Source of the DNA: Folioceros fuciformis
Lineage: Eukaryota; Anthocerotophyta; Anthocerotopsida; Anthocerotales
Reading direction: 5' to 3'
Assembly (NCBI GenBank): GCA_049999805.1
Contig: JBNGIO010005225.1
Coordinates: 18,635 to 82,634 of the forward strand
DNA: 64,000 nt
Positions 10,800-24,476 of the stretch are shown piece by piece. The position numbers and the translations under genes were made by a program. The notes beneath the pieces were generated by a model that was given only the letters and a program-made list of their open reading frames with translations, was not told the DNA's origin and did no database searches. How positions within the stretch are numbered: position 1 is the first letter of the stretch; each line of letters begins with the position of its first letter.

Positions 10800-12782
10800 G
10801 TGGCGTGGCTGCACTTAGGACGGCGCGTTTCGAAGATACGGGGATGGTGGTCTGAGAGAGACGATGCCATGGCCGTCTGCGGCCATGCTGCCACTGTTGC
10901 CGCCTTGGGCCATCGCAGCTGGGTCGATCCTCGTCGCGGAGGAGCGCTAGAGCTGCGGCTCGTATCCCAGGTCTGGGGATCCTGTGTGGGTGTTGCAGCA
11001 GGGCGGTACCATCCCCTCCTCGCTCCCTCCTGCCGATGGGTCGTCCGCGCCGCCAGGCAGAAGCTATGGAAGAACCGGCAGCCGGAAGTGCCGCAGGTAG
11101 CGGTGAAGAAGGTTCTGGACGCCGTGCAAAAGGAGGGCGCCAATGTCCAGGAGGTGCTCATGCGCAAGGGCGCCTTCATCAAGCCGAAGGATTGGTTCTT
11201 GGTGCTGGACGCCGTCGGGGAGCAGCGGCGATGGCTTCTGGCTCTCGAGGTGTGTTGGCACGTCAGGGTGGTGTGTCATGTTGTATGCTTGCTTCCTTCC
11301 TGTTTGATATGTCGGGTGATTTTTGTCTCAGTCCTGTTTGCTTGCTTCCATGCTTGACTTGTTGGGTGATTGTGTTGTTTGTGTGGCACAGATTTTCAGA
11401 TGGATGCAGCTGCAAAAGTGGTACAAGCCTGATAATGCCTACTACTCAAAGATGATTTCCATCATGGGCAAGGAGAAGCAGCTGAGGTTGGCAACGTGGC
11501 TCTTCGCCGAGATGAAGCGCAAGGGGCTCCGTCCCAGCACGTCTATGTACAACGCCCTCATCGCTGCACAGGTGAGCGCTCCTTTTCAATTCCAATTCCA
11601 GTTGTCGGAATGAGGAGAAGGCGAGTAAAGGGAAAGTTGAATGGTCCTGAGGGTGCAAGGAGTGCGTGTGTGTGCATGCAGGTGGCCATGACGGACATCC
11701 CCGGCAGCCTGGACAAGGCAATGAGTATGTTGCAGACTATGAAGGAGAGGAAGCAGTCGCAGCCAAGCATCGTGACATACAACACCCTCACCAAGGCCTT
11801 CGCTCAGGTGGGAGACGTGGAGCGGGTGAATTCCCTGCTGGCCGAGGCCGAGGCGATGCAGTTGACTCCCAACATGTACACATACAACGGGATTATCTCA
11901 GCATACGGGAAGCTGGGGCATCTGGAGAGGATGGAGCAGACCTACGAGCTGATGAGGGCCCGGAAGCTGAAACCGGACAAGGTGACCCTCAACTGCCTCA
12001 TCCACGCCTACGGCAAGGCCGGGCACTTCGACACAGCGGAGAAGCTGCTGCGGCGGATGATGCAGTCCAAGCAGGCCCCGGCGGACGTGAAGACATTCAA
12101 CTCCCTCATCCATGCTTACGGGCAGGCAGGAAAGCTGGAGGAGATGGAGGTGGTGGCGGAGAAGCTCATCGACACGGGATTGGCCCCGACCTCCTCCACC
12201 TTTGAGTGCATGCTGGCGGCCTACTCCAAGGCGGGCGCCTTCCAGAGCGTGCAAGGATGTCTGGACGCCATGCGTGCCGCCGACTTGAGGCCGTCCTACT
12301 CCGCCTGCCGGTTGGTGCTGGAGGCCATGTGCGAGCGCGGCGAGGCGGACTCGGCCGAAAAGCTTCTGCGGGATCCGTTGCTGGCTCCGTGGCTGGCGGA
12401 GGAGACGCTCTACAACGGCGTCCTCAAGTCCTATGCCGTGGCCGGTCGTAGCGCGGACATCGACCGCCTGCTGACGAAGATGGAGAAGAGCGGCGTCCGG
12501 GTGGAGAGGCCGGTGCTGCTGGACCTGCTGCAGACGTACGCCAAGGAGAGGAATTCCTCTCCGTCCGCTGGATGCGCAGAAGAGAAACAGCTGGAGGGGG
12601 ACAGCTCTAAGGCTGGCAGCATGCTCGAGCAGGCTGCCTTAGAGGATTCCTGGTTTTGCGGTGATGATAAACCGGAACCAGATCCGGGTGAGATCCCGGG
12701 CTTGTCAGGACTCGGATCCGCACCCTCTTCGCATGGCTTGGTAGCAGATGAACCAGATTTGGTTCACCATGCTGCATGCTAG
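10800..12782 (+). CDS. EMB2453: P-class PPR protein, EMB2453 (At4g39620)-like
   Basis: Three exons (10800-11249, 11392-11571, 11682-12782) in consistent phase give 576 residues. After an N-terminal stretch with few acidic residues that could be an organelle transit peptide, the protein shows LWKNRQPEVPQ, PKDWFLVLDAVGEQ and then LALEIFRWMQLQKWYKPDNAYYSKMISIMG. A run of P-type PPR motifs follows (TYNTLTKAFAQVGD, TYNGIISAYGKLG, TLNCLIHAYGKAG, TFNSLIHAYGQAG, TFECMLAAYSKAG). The order and wording match the Arabidopsis EMB2453/THA8-like group, chloroplast RNA-binding proteins needed for embryo development. The tail of about 70 residues is low in motifs. Met23 (10866) is an alternative start. The gene diverges from the FGGY kinase. 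Confidence 0.85.
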
Positions 12783-15440
12783 CCGATCTTGCACGAAGTG
12801 CAGAGTCCAAGATTCAACGTGTTTACTTCCGGTGCGGATGTCGGTTCCGAGGAAGTTCGCCAGGGCTCTGAGACTGCGGCGTTACGGAATGTCAGACCCG
12901 GCTCCGTGTGACCCGGTAAGCTTGCAAGCACGCATCACACATGTTCCTCTGCGCATTCCCCTGACAGTAGCCTTTGTCAGATGTATGTTTTCCCGTTCCT
13001 CATCTTGCAGTGTTTTACTTGACTCTTACCACGCAGAACCCGCGACTTGTGGCAGGGGAACGCAAACTGGAGAGGAGAAGAGATACCATGTGGACGAGCG
13101 GTGGAAGGCGACAGACAAGGCGAATGGCAGCCAGGGTGTGCCGTGGTGCGACCAGGGAGCGAGACAGGCTAGCACACCGAACCATCGACGTCGGTGCGGC
13201 TCGGCGTTAGCCGTTCGCGTACACTTTGTCAGACGTGTAGATCCATGTTTCCCAGATATAACTGATGAAGCTTGTGCACACACACGCAGTGGCCTGTCGG
13301 CGGTGCGTCTCGAGTGAGGCGTGTCCCGTCGCAACAGGATACACTCTTCTCCATCAACCACTGGGCGTGTCCTGTGTCGTGGCGTGTGCCAGCTATGCCC
13401 TAAATTCGGCACAGGGTCACCGATTCCCTGATCGATTCGCCGCTCAATGACCCTGTCCAGTATGCACGGAACCGATGAAGAGTCCGGCAGATTCTGATGA
13501 CTCTTGACCGTCCGGTCTCCTGTGCCTCCTGTGTCCGGCGGGGCCATGTTATTTCCTTCTGCAATCGGGATGCGAAACAAGACCAAAGTCGAAGCCGCTT
13601 GGGAGACCGTGGCCCGCTACCAGCGGTCGCGGCCTCCCAGATGTGCTTAGCCTTGGATCATCGTCGAATCTCACCGGCGAATAGAATGGCCTGGCCCAAC
13701 TGCTGGCCTCTCTGTCCCTTTACACTCAATCATCACACCGCTCCACAGCAACGCCGAAACTCACTCCCAGTCTTTGCTTCCAGCATGGGCAGCGACCGCT
13801 CTTGCTCCTGCTACCGCTCTTTCCTCTAAGCGTTCCGTGTATCTCAAACATCGACTCACCCACTCCATCGCTCTATACAATACATAGCACTGAATCTGGT
13901 CAATCAATCAATGATCAATCAATCACACCACGAAATATGTCCTGTTCTAAGACTTTCCGAGGTGCATGTAAGTGTCTAGGTGCACGCAACTGTCCAAAAC
14001 ATTTCATATATTTGTTGAGCACCTCTTTTTGTTGGGCACCTCCATATACAAGGTGCCCACTAAAGCGATAGGTGAGAAATATTAGTCGTAGTAGGACATG
14101 GTCCGTTTTCTTCATGTGGTGGAGTGTTTGAGTCGAATTGAAATCTATAAAACAGATGGTAGGGTCGATGGTAGGTAAAGGCGTATCAACATGAGTTTTA
14201 AGACTACAAGCTTACTTGGTAGGCAAGAGTTCAGCCTCACATACACAGCTCCAAGTGGGTCCATGTGGGCTGGTAGATTACAAATTTTCGAGCCCATGTT
14301 AACGTACCAATGTCTGTGTGGGAAAGCTCTTTGCGTAGGTTGCTAGCTCTTGTGGAGGAGTAGTACACAAGTGCAACAACGTGCTATGTCTTTTGTACCA
14401 TTGTCTACTTTTTGAGAGGACCCACTCCAACGACTGCTCTGAGGATGTAGAGTCTCTTTCTTGAACCGCAACTGCACCCGTCTCTTAATGCCGCCTACTC
14501 CTCTCTCAGATCGCGGCCCACTCCGTGTGGCTCCCACATGTGTCGAACCTTTAATGGCAGCCCACTCCGGAAGGAGCACCACCGTCCCATGGCGGCCGAG
14601 TCCCACTCCATAAGTAGGACCGTCCTACTCCATATGTGGTAAACATCAGCTGTATCAACCAAGTCATTCCAGTTATAGTAGACTGGAATGATAATATAAT
14701 GTTAGCTTTACTCTTCATATGTATGAAGTTAAGCTTGCATAATGCCTGTGTACATGAATGAAGAGACGGCAACCTGCATACATGACGCGTAATAGACGGC
14801 CCGGGTTCACGACGAATGCAAACTCTCCGTCTACTGCGACGGCCGATGACTAGAAATACGTTCTTCAAGAATACAAAAGCTTCGCTTGTTGAGATGAGAC
14901 TAAGGGAGAGGAGAGGTGGACGAGGACAACGTAGCGTAGCGTAGTGTAGCTATCTACATTTCTGTTTGGAACAGGGCGGGCTGGCGGCGATCCTCTCTCG
15001 GTGTAGTAGAACCCTCGGGAAAAAGAAGCAGAGCGAGTCCGCTGGAAGCAGGCTGGGGTTCGCGCCTTACTTACCTCACAATGCCGATTGCAGCGTGGCG
15101 CCACTTGTAGATATGTATGTGCAGACTCCGCCTGCTTCGATGGAGCGCGCGCGTACGTACTGCCAGATCTGATCAGGCCAAGTCTGATCAGGTCAAGCAA
15201 GAGAGTTTAAGGCGGACAGTTAATTCAACAACAGGCAGCGTCTTCTTGAAAATGTAATGTGTCGTAGGCGCTCCTTCTCCTAGATGTGTCTGCCATTGCA
15301 ACCAACTTCTTGCCAAGAACTCAGGAGCCAGGTTGCGCAAATGTCCAATCCCCTAGGTTACGATTGCAGGTGCCAGCGAGTGTTCCTCCACCTGCGATGC
15401 ACACATGCACTTGCGGTCGAGGATGTTCGCGCTGGTGACG

Positions 15441-15494
15441 GACATCGCTGTAGAGCACAGCCAAGAGGACATCGCTGTAGAGCACAGCCAAGAG
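15441..15494. repeat. Perfect 27-bp tandem duplication
   Basis: The unit that begins GGACATCGCTGTAGAGCACA is present at 15441-15467 and again, without a mismatch, at 15468-15494. It lies in the gene-poor region and is probably a recent slippage or duplication event. Confidence 0.95.
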
Positions 15495-16739
15495 TCTTAA
15501 GAGCGTGTAGCATTAGCTGGCTGGCCCTGTGCCAGTGCGGAACAGGCCTGCCACCAGCCTGCATTCTGCAGACGTTTGCAAGTTCCAAGTACGAGCGCCG
15601 AAGCAGGAGTTCATGAGTGCGCCAGTGGCCCTTTCCTAATCAGCTGAGATTGCACGCCATGTGATACCGCAATTGTTGTCTGACGCGAGGACACGGGGGG
15701 ATAACTATGTAGCTGCAATGTGTGTGTGTGTGTGTGTGCATGCATCTGCACGCATATTCGGAATCGGAATGGATCGTTCAAGGCAAGAAGCACTTCAATC
15801 TTGGAGCAACGCTCAGGGAGATCAAGGCAATGGCAGAAGGTTGCTTAGCCTCCCGCCCCTCCCTATACACCAGATACCGAGACGTATGCTTCTTCTTCCG
15901 CCATCGCCTTCGAGCATTAGTCTACAAGTACGAACATAACCGCTGCTAAGCCCGTCCATAGAATGTGCCCCAGCGCGGACTCACGTTAGCCGCGTCTACG
16001 ATGTACTCAATCACTCCTGCGTGTATCGCAGCTACCCAACACATCCTCCAATGGCCGCTACTTTCTCCATTTTCTCGCTCGCTCTGTTCCACCTCCGCGT
16101 CTCCTCTCCTCTCCTCTCCTCGCTTTCCTTTCCTGCACTTGCGTTGCGACCTCCGACTCCTCCACTCCCTGGATCCGTGGATTCCTCCCATCGGCTGGCC
16201 GTCTTTGTGAGGGGATCCAAAACCTAGGCCATGTATCCAGTCCCAGCCGCTCACCGGCCCCACTGCCTCACGCTTTCCTTACGATGTAGCTTAAAGTAAG
16301 GCACTCCATCCATCCCTTTCGCTATTGAAGGCCGTACCATCTTGCAGCGAGCTTACGAGGTGAGTGCAGGGCGCCAAAATTTCTCCTCTCCCTTGCAGTG
16401 TACGTTGCTAGCGTTCCTGAAGCTCGTGCACAGTCTTTGCAACTCCGCTGCATGGCTCGGTGCTAACGCTCTGATCTACTTCCCTCTTGTGCAGTGTTCT
16501 AGAGTTCTAGACGGATGTGCATCCGTCAAGCCGTTCTTTGTGCACGCTTCACAGTCCTCGGTTCACGATTTGTGCAGGCAGCTGGTTGAGCGATTGGTGA
16601 GGGCTGGCAATGGCAAGGCTGACGACCGGGTTACTGGCCTGGTTGTGGAATACAAGAAGCCTGTCTTCCCTCTCTCATAATCTCACAGCACAAGCACAAG
16701 GTGACAGGCAGACGTAGCGCAGGCCAGCTACCCACCAAA

Positions 16740-17110
16740 GCTTTCCCTCCTCTTTTCTCTCTCCCCTCCACTCTACACCACTCCACTGCACTCCACTCCG
16801 CTGCTCTCCTCCCTTGGCCTGCAGCGGCCTCTCCTCTCCTCCCCTCCCATCCTCTTGCACTCCTGCATCTCTCTGCTCTCCTGCCGCCTCGCCTCTTTTC
16901 TTTCTTCCCTGGGACCACGCGCTGTCGGCGCTCGGACCAGGCACTCCGTCTTGATCTCCGAGCGCTGCCCCTTCCGCTTCCCCGGCCCTTCGCCGCGCGC
17001 TCTGCGCCGCCAATTGCTTCTGCCGCCGCCGCCGCTTCCCACATCTCTTCCTTGTCTCTTGGCCTTCCCTGCGCCTCTCTTGGTCCTCTGCAAGCTCTCT
17101 CTCACAGCTG
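16740..17110 (+). promoter_or_regulatory. Pyrimidine-rich probable promoter / 5' leader of the WRC gene
   Basis: Long C and T tracts (CTCCTCTCCTCCCCTCC and similar) dominate the plus strand, followed by a short run of GCC triplets near 17025. Such CT-rich stretches are common just downstream of transcription starts in plants. It sits 470-840 bp before the ATG of the WRC-domain gene, so it may be that gene's core promoter or 5' untranslated exon. The role is inferred. Confidence 0.4.
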
Positions 17111-17583
17111 CAGCGCCCGGGGCCCGCGATTTCCTGCGGATCTGTTAGGGCGGGCTGTGAGGAGCCGGAGCCGGGTGCAGCTTCGCCCGCCCAGCACCGA
17201 CCTGCGGGATGCCCCGTCTTTGATGCTGCACGGCCATGTCTTGCCTTCGGCCCGCCGGGAAGCTGCAATTTCGGGCTCGGATGTCCGCTGGGAGATTCGG
17301 GGAATTGCCAGGACGGTGGCCTTCCCGAAGTGGCATATATGTCGTTCTGGGAATGCTTAGCGTAGCAGAAGGGGTGTGACGGACATGCCATGATCCAGGG
17401 CGTGGGGTGCGGTTGTGGCTGCGGACTATGGCTCGCGGAGCTGGTGGCGGGAGTTTCATGAGGACGGAGCATCGGGGCCGTGCATGGTGTGTGTTGCCGG
17501 GCACGTGAGTGTCAGTCGTGCGGAACCAATCGTGCAGTGCAGGAAGGCTGAGAGCAGGGTTATCTGAGATAGATTCTGGCAGG

Positions 17584-20500
17584 ATGCCTCCCAAGCCAAT
17601 GGCTACGCGCGGCGGGGGAAAAGGTAAACAAGAAGGCTTGGACAGCGACCCTGCCCATCAGCAACCAGGCTCTCTTATGCACTCCCTCTATGTCGTGTTC
17701 GCCGAATCTGGAAAGACTCCCCTGTCCGGGAGGGAGGCTCTCTCACGAATTTTCGAGAAGCGGTTGATGCTGCCGTCCAACGGGGGAAAGATGCAGGAGA
17801 GGGCCAGGAAGGCTCACAGGAATCTGGAATTGGAGAATGAGGCTATCAAGCGTCTGAGGAAGAGTTCTTACTTCTTTGAACTCACCCGGGGGACCTTCAT
17901 GCTATGTAGTGCGCTAGAGGATGCTCCAGATGATGGGGATAACAGGAAGAAGACCACTGTGCCTCAAGAAGTGATCGACGAACAGAAGTCCTCCTTCCCT
18001 TCCAGAGAAGCAGGTACGTGCTTCTCGTTGGAGATCGATACGCGTCTATCGTGGCGCATGTTTCTTGCACGGGGTGTACTTGCAGTGCAGGCAGGGCAAA
18101 GATTATCAGTCCGCTTTTTTGTGGCCATGTATCTAGAGGACGAATCCGTTGCCTGTGTGGTGTACGTACATGGGATTGGAATGCCTGATGTTGTTTCTGA
18201 TGTAGCCCTAACAGCAGTGCAACTGTTGTTAAGAATGCCTTTTCCGGATACTGATTGCCTCCGTCCGATAGGTACATGTGTACCTGCTTTGCATTTCCGA
18301 CTCGGATGTTGCTGATTAACGTTGTCGGGTGCTGCAGGGAGATCCCGCAAAAGGAAGTCAGATTCCTCCCCTGAGCTGGATGAATCAACTCGGACTGTGG
18401 AGGGGAGACGATCATCTTATGAACCGGAGAAGAGGCCACGACCCACGGTGGACGATGACAGTGACTGTGATTTCGAGACCATGGTGTTGAAACAGGTGCC
18501 CGAATATCTCCCGACTCCAGTCGCACTTGATCCAAGACTTCCGATTCCGAACGACAGCATTCAAGAAGAGTCCAGGAAGGCTGTCGCAGAGCCGCCCGCT
18601 ACCCTTCCAGTTTCAACTGTACCTGATGGCATCCCGGAGACTTCAATGGCGGATGAACAACGTCGATCGGGTGATGCTAAAGCTTCTGCGGACGTCCTAG
18701 GTGAGCTTTGTACTGTACCAGCTCTTTTGTAAAGATAGAACGAACCGCTTGAATGTTGTTCACTGGCCTTTGCGAATAGTGCTAATCTCAAAGCATACCC
18801 GATTCTGACCTCGTTCGATTATTGGGAGTGTTCGATGCCTGGCTATGGCTGGTTTGAAGTGTGCGATGACATTTATCTCCCCATTTCGCAATGTATGAGT
18901 AGTGTCACCTAGGCATGGAGGGTTTATGCCTAGAGAGTAGTCCCTACTAGGTATGGCCCCAGCAGCGTTGAGCTGAAGGAAGTTCGGGTTGAGGGCCCTG
19001 TATTGACACCTCACGTCCTCTGCCTGCAGCAGCTCAGGAGAAGCAGCTTACAAACCTGCCACTGTGCAACGTGGTCAAGCCATTTACAAACAGACGGAGG
19101 CCTGGTCATCCAAATTGGCAGGCTGCACTTTCAGTGCGACAGGCAGCCTTTACCAAACGTCATGCTGTCTACACTAACAGACATGCTGTAAGAGCAGCTG
19201 ACAGGCAGAAGGAAGGTTCTCTGGATGCTCAGCAAGGTGCAGGCACTTCCTCTGAGGGTAGGAACAGCCATCGCCGTCTAGCTGCGAAGCTAGCGAGCCT
19301 TCGTCTTGCACAGAGTCTGAAGCCCAGTGAACTGGCCAGGATTGTACACCAGAGAGATGGTGAACTGCCTACCCGGGGTGCCAATCATAGTCTACTCCGA
19401 CTGTGCACCTCGCGTGAAGGACAAACTGTGCAGCAGTGGACTCCGACAAGCACACCATGGAAAGACCGGAGGTGCAGTCGCAAGGTTAAGGAATCATGGC
19501 AGTGTGACAGAGAGGCTGCTAAGGATCATAAGCTGTGTGAGCATCATTTATATGTTAATTATTATAGGAAGAAATTCGCCGGCTTCAAGCGAGGGAAGGC
19601 TGCTCGCAGTGAGGACAAGCTTGAGTGCAAACCCTTGGACGATGAAGTGTCGGGGAAGTGTGATTCTACAAACAAGGTCGATGGCTCTGCTAGTCCACAG
19701 AGAGTGCTTCCCTGTTTTGGTCAGCCGAAGTGGCCATCGGAACAACTTTCGGCATGCACCGGTAAGGAGACTGATAGGGGCCTGTCAGCTGGGAAGCAGA
19801 TTCTTGTTTTGCCGGGAAGCAGCTTACCGAAGAACCTGTCGGATAGTAGCAGTGATGGGGAGAAGCTATCAGGGAAACACAGCGCAGCTTTGCAAAGGAT
19901 CAGCATGGGCCTTAAACCTCCAAAAGATCCTTCAAGTAGGAAGCCTCGACCGTCCCCCTTTCAAAGAGGGAAACAGATCATGGTTCTAGCTGGAAGTGAT
20001 GTTCAGAAGGATATCGAGAAGGAGCAAAGTACTCGTCAGGACTGTGGTAGGTTTCAGAGTGCCTTTGGTGGAATGCAGAACAAGGGCAAGTCTGTTCCGA
20101 GAATGGATATTCACAGAGTGATCAATGGCCTTGTTTCAACCCATGAGCCTATTCCTGGAAGTCTTATCGAGAAGGTTTTGTTGCGGAAGCAGGCACAAAT
20201 GCTGCCAAGCCATCTGAGCTCAGGAACGTCAGCCAGTCATCAGGGTAGCATAGCACATGGTGCAAGGGATGTGAAAGGATCTCCTTCGAGAACTCCGCAA
20301 CAGCCGCATCAAGATACGACTACGAAATCCTTGTATTCTTTTCTGCTAAAGTACCGGTTGGTCAAGCAGCAAATGAAGAAGGCTAAGGCAAGTGGAGCAG
20401 ATGTTTCAGAGAGTGACTTCACACGGAATTTGCCTACTAACTTTCAGATTGGCATGAGGAGTGAGATATCAAAAGTCACTGGGCTGCTTGATTCTGGACA

Positions 20501-23500
20501 TTCCAGAGGGGCTCCTGCCAAGCTGGTGCAGGGCGTTAAGGTTGTAGAGGCTGTAAAGTGCAGAGCTGTATTGGCTGTAAGTAATGAAGCACAGCACAGT
20601 GTGAGGACGCATGAATACGAGGGCGCAGGTGTGCAGCTTGTGGATAGTTCGGTGGATGAGAAGGGACTGTCCAACAACAGCAAAGAGTTGCCCCTCACAC
20701 CCGAAGAAGTTCGAAAGCAATCTGGCAGGAAGCGGTTACATAATGGATTGCATAAACTTCCAGGGTTTCAGGGTATGTCAAGAGTTTCTGCTTCCTCAGA
20801 AGGTAACTTTTCACCATCCTGTTGCCGTAAATTTCTCCTTCTTAAGGCGTCTTCAGATAAGCTGTGTTTGTTTATGTCCTACTCTAAGTCCTTCGTGTTA
20901 CAGCCACACAGTAGGTTCTCCGTCACCTATCGAACAAAGAACATAATGACAATATGCCGTGCAAGTGGCATGAGTCTGTCCCTTGCTGATTGTGGGAAAT
21001 AAGTAGATGTGAAAGTGAGCTTACGTTCTGCTATCTTGATCGTAGGTGTGGAATGAATGACCCCTAGGACAGTTACGTGCCTGCATGGTACCAACGCCCC
21101 AAAGGCTTCCAATTTGAACCTGCTGTTGTAGAGCTAGAACTCAAGGTATTGTCAGGGATGGATCAGAGAGAATCTTGGAATGCTTGCCAAGGCCCTTGAT
21201 TTAATCCCTAGCTAACCTGAGGTAATTCTGGCAGCCAGATACCCTCCTGCTGCAGATCCCGCGGATGAATACTGTATGTGGTCGAAGATATGCCAAGTCT
21301 GCTGATTTTGCTACTTACTATCTATGGCTGGCATTCTTTTGCAGAAATGCCAATGAGCAGTGATTCTGATGGCTCAGGCTTCCGAAATGTGAGAAAATCT
21401 AAGAATGCACGAAAGTCATTCATCCCAAGAAGTTTGGATGAGCAGGCCCTTAACAGAGAAGGGCGCAGCGCTGGAAATCAAAGTCTCCCTTTCCCTAAAG
21501 GGTTGATGGACTATTTAAAATTGAAGAAGGGGCATGGTGGCTCTCTAGCATGTGCTGTCCCGAAGTTCCCAGTTGATGGTGATAGGAAAGTGAAAACTCG
21601 GCTGAAGAATGCAGGGTTTGTGATTGCTCAGTGTTCAAAAGCATTTGATGCACAACGGGCCATTGGAGGAGGCTCAGGGCGAGCCCATCCTGTTGAAATC
21701 CCAAGAAGTTCGGAAGCAAAGTGTTTGCAGGATAATACACCTGCAATTAATGAGGTGTCAACCAAGCAGCGAAAGAAGACTTTGCAGATAACAAAGATGG
21801 TTGACAAGGAGCAGTTAGCGGTTGTTACTTCTGCGGCAGAACCTGAGCCTGTATCCGTGCTTGGTTTGAAATCAGACTTTGTGGATCTGAACAAGGTATC
21901 TGACATCGAGGTTGCAGCCATGAATGTGGAACGAGGAGGATCCCAGCCATCTTGCATCACGCCAGATGAAACACGAGTATCTAACAAGGGTGTAAAAGAG
22001 GAGGCTTACCCTTCCAACCTTTTGAGTGATACTACTGAATTGATGGATTCAGTGGTTGGAGAGAAGCCTGCGACGGCTCAACTTGGGTCACTTCCTGCTC
22101 TAGAGTTTCAGCCAGCGGTACAATCAAAGTTGGATGATTTGAGTGTGAAGACGGCTGTGAATGATGCTCAGGGAGAAGAATTGGCATCAAGCAATGCATC
22201 AGCCGTCACAGAAGACAATGATTTGACACCAGAACCCAGTTGTGACAGACAGGAAGGAGCAGTTGTGGGCTCTCTCACTGCAGATGGAAGGCGTGGAGAA
22301 ACGTTGCCCAACCTGAACGAGGATAAGCCAACCAGTGGACGAACACGAGACGTTTGGTTCTTTAGAGGCAAGCACCCTCGTGAAGTGGAGGAATTCTGTG
22401 CAAGAAATACAGTAAATGACAACCTTAAATCTCGTGAGAATGGGGCTGTAGTGGATGTCATGCAAGCACCAGTTGCGAGATGCTCTGAACATGGGCATGC
22501 ACCTTCGCATACCTGTGAAAAATCACTTTGGGACTTGGGAGAGGAGTCCGGAAACGGTCAAGAACAGGTTAGCTCTTCTCCGGTGGGCTCTCCTTTGGCA
22601 CGGGATGGATTTTCGCAAGGGAAACGCTTGACACCCGTAGATCTGCGACGTTCATGGTTTCCAGAGCGGCAGGAAGAGCTCAGTTTGTCTGGAGAGGCTC
22701 CAGGGCAGTATCCTATGAATGTGAGTAACATTCAAGCTGCTTTCAACAAGGGATTGCAGCCCCATCCACCGTCGGCAGTGATCGCGACAGCCCAGAAGTT
22801 GAATGGTCAAGGGGTGGAATCTGGTTGTCTTTTAAACAAGATGCTCCCCGGCAAGCATATGCTTCACGCGCAAGCAACCAGTATTCAGGCAAACAGTTCT
22901 TTGCTGAGAGATTATGCACGAGCACAGGTGTTTTCTGACCTGCCATATAGCATAGAAGCAGGTTATTTGAAAAGTGGGATAAACTTGTCGCCTCTGAAGT
23001 CCATAGCTGCGATTGATAGGCAGGGTACCGCTGCCAGCGCCTCACCGGGATTGGACATCGCCAGTCGTCTCCAGACTACGTGCAGAAGACCGGCGGAAAA
23101 AGATTTAACTTGCAGTTTGGTCTCTCCACCTGTCGTTGCGAATGGCCCCGGGGCATTCACCAGGGGCAGTGGGTCTCTTTCCCTCTCTGGGCACCCTGAA
23201 CTTGATTCTCGTGGATTACCAAATATTCGAAGTTTAGCAGGCTATGCGTATGAAGGGGGTCTGTCCATGAACGATCAGCGTTCCGTTGCCTGGAGAAATT
23301 CTGAAGAAGAAGCAGGGTGTTGTGGGAATCCGAACAGCCACGGCCTGGCAGTGAGTGTCGCAGGATTTCCACAGGACGCTGGCCACAAGTTCTATGACTT
23401 CGGTCTAGGTAGAAAGGAGTCGGACAAGCACTCTGGACTGAAGGTGGGGATTTTGCAGGCGAAGGAAGTAGTTGTGCTAGACGACGATCCTCCGGATCTT

Positions 23501-23890
23501 AACCAATTGGCCCTGCAGCATAGTCAGCAGAATGGATGGCAGTGGCCCTATGCTTCTGTTTCATGGTCCGGCGAGACGAGCTCTCCCAATTCGAAGACCG
23601 CTGCTGCTGTGAAAGAAAGCTTGGCTCCTCCCATGCGCAAGGATGGGTCGTCTCTTCTGGCCAGAATAAGCTTGCAAGCAATCAGCGATCCCACTGGTGG
23701 GCGAAAAATAAGTTTCGTGCCCAGTAGCCTGGCCTACAAGACTTCAAGACCGAGAGTAGATAGGATCACTGTTGCGGAGGAGGGTGACGATGACGACGGG
23801 GAGGCAGATCTGGGCTTACGGCTTTCAGGTGGCTCATGTGCAGCTCGCCCAAAGACCACGCGTTGCTGCAATTCTGCTGCAGCAATATAG
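17584..23890 (+). CDS. Large WRC zinc-finger protein with EAR-like C-terminus
   Basis: Four exons (17584-18013, 18338-18700, 19030-20802, 21345-23890) in consistent phase predict 1703 residues. Residues 30-110 form a compact, charged domain (SLYVVFAESGKTPLSGREAL, SSYFFELTRGTFML) that I do not recognise. Residues C413, C423, C434 and H437 fit the WRC pattern C-x9-C-x10-C-x2-H exactly, with basic residues around it. WRC domains mediate DNA binding and nuclear import in growth-regulating factors, but no QLQ domain is visible here. Two copies of a short motif occur after it (GKQILVLPGSSLPK and GKQIMVLAGSDVQK). Near residue 1563 VVVLDDD looks like a SUMO-interacting motif, and near residue 1677 DLGLRL fits the EAR repression motif LxLxL. 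The exon 3 acceptor is a CAGCAG pair that allows a one-codon difference. Most of the chain is low-complexity. Probable nuclear transcription regulator; target unknown. Confidence 0.72.
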
Positions 23891-24476
23891 AGATCTAGGC
23901 ACGGAAACTCTTGGAGGGCTGCTGCTACATAGAAGCGTTGAGCTCCATACTGCTGCCTTTCTCTCTTTTCATTCTTACATCGGTAGTTTGAATTCCATTG
24001 AACTGGTGGAGTCCACGGCGGCGGATCTGTTGCTGACGTGTACCTGATGAGTAGGGTTTAGGATTATATGCGCGGTCTGAGGTTTGGCCATTTGGACCTA
24101 TTTTTTGCATCAGGATCTGCGTAGTTAGCTGAACTCCTGATGCGCGTCGCAGCTTACCAGCGTGTACAATATGTATAACTAAAGTTGCTGGCTGGGCTTT
24201 GTCGTTAGGGGAGATGAAAAGGCGAGGCTGGGCTGGGCTGGGCTGTGCTGAACGTGTGGTTCCTTTGATACGGCTGGGGGCCCCGCCATTCTGCCGTGGC
24301 CGATGTTGTTGTACGCCACAGCCTTTTTATCCCGACGTCCAAGCTCGAGCACGCGCTCCAACGCAAACCTCACAATCTTGCTGCCTTTGGGGCTGCAACG
24401 ATCGTTCCTGTGAATCCTTGGACCTTGAGGGTTGCTGGCTGCGCTGCCAGACTCAATCCGAAGAAAAGCAACAGCC
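23891..24476. other. Spacer and OHP2 upstream region
   Basis: Contains the 3' end of the WRC gene and the upstream region of OHP2. A short GGGCT repeat (GGGCTGGGCTGGGCTGTGCT) lies near 24228-24250. No gene is seen. Confidence 0.4.

Larger units (their letters stand above)
12783..17583. other. 4.8-kb region without a recognised gene
   Basis: Many short open frames occur on both strands but none shows a family motif, a splice-linked extension or consistent codon use. Visible structure is limited. There is a 9-bp inverted repeat at about 14663-14691 (TCATTCCAG ... CTGGAATGA), a perfect 27-bp tandem duplication at 15441-15494, a TG dinucleotide run at about 15720-15738, and the pyrimidine-rich leader described separately. 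It may hold a diverged mobile element or the promoter of the WRC gene; I cannot support either. Confidence 0.45.

Noticed and set aside
14663-14691. 9-bp inverted repeat as transposon terminal repeats
   Set aside because: The loop is only about 10 nt and no element body or target duplication is visible.
16675-17472. 265-codon minus-strand frame, arginine/glutamate rich
   Set aside because: It is the antisense of a CT-rich leader; composition alone keeps it open.
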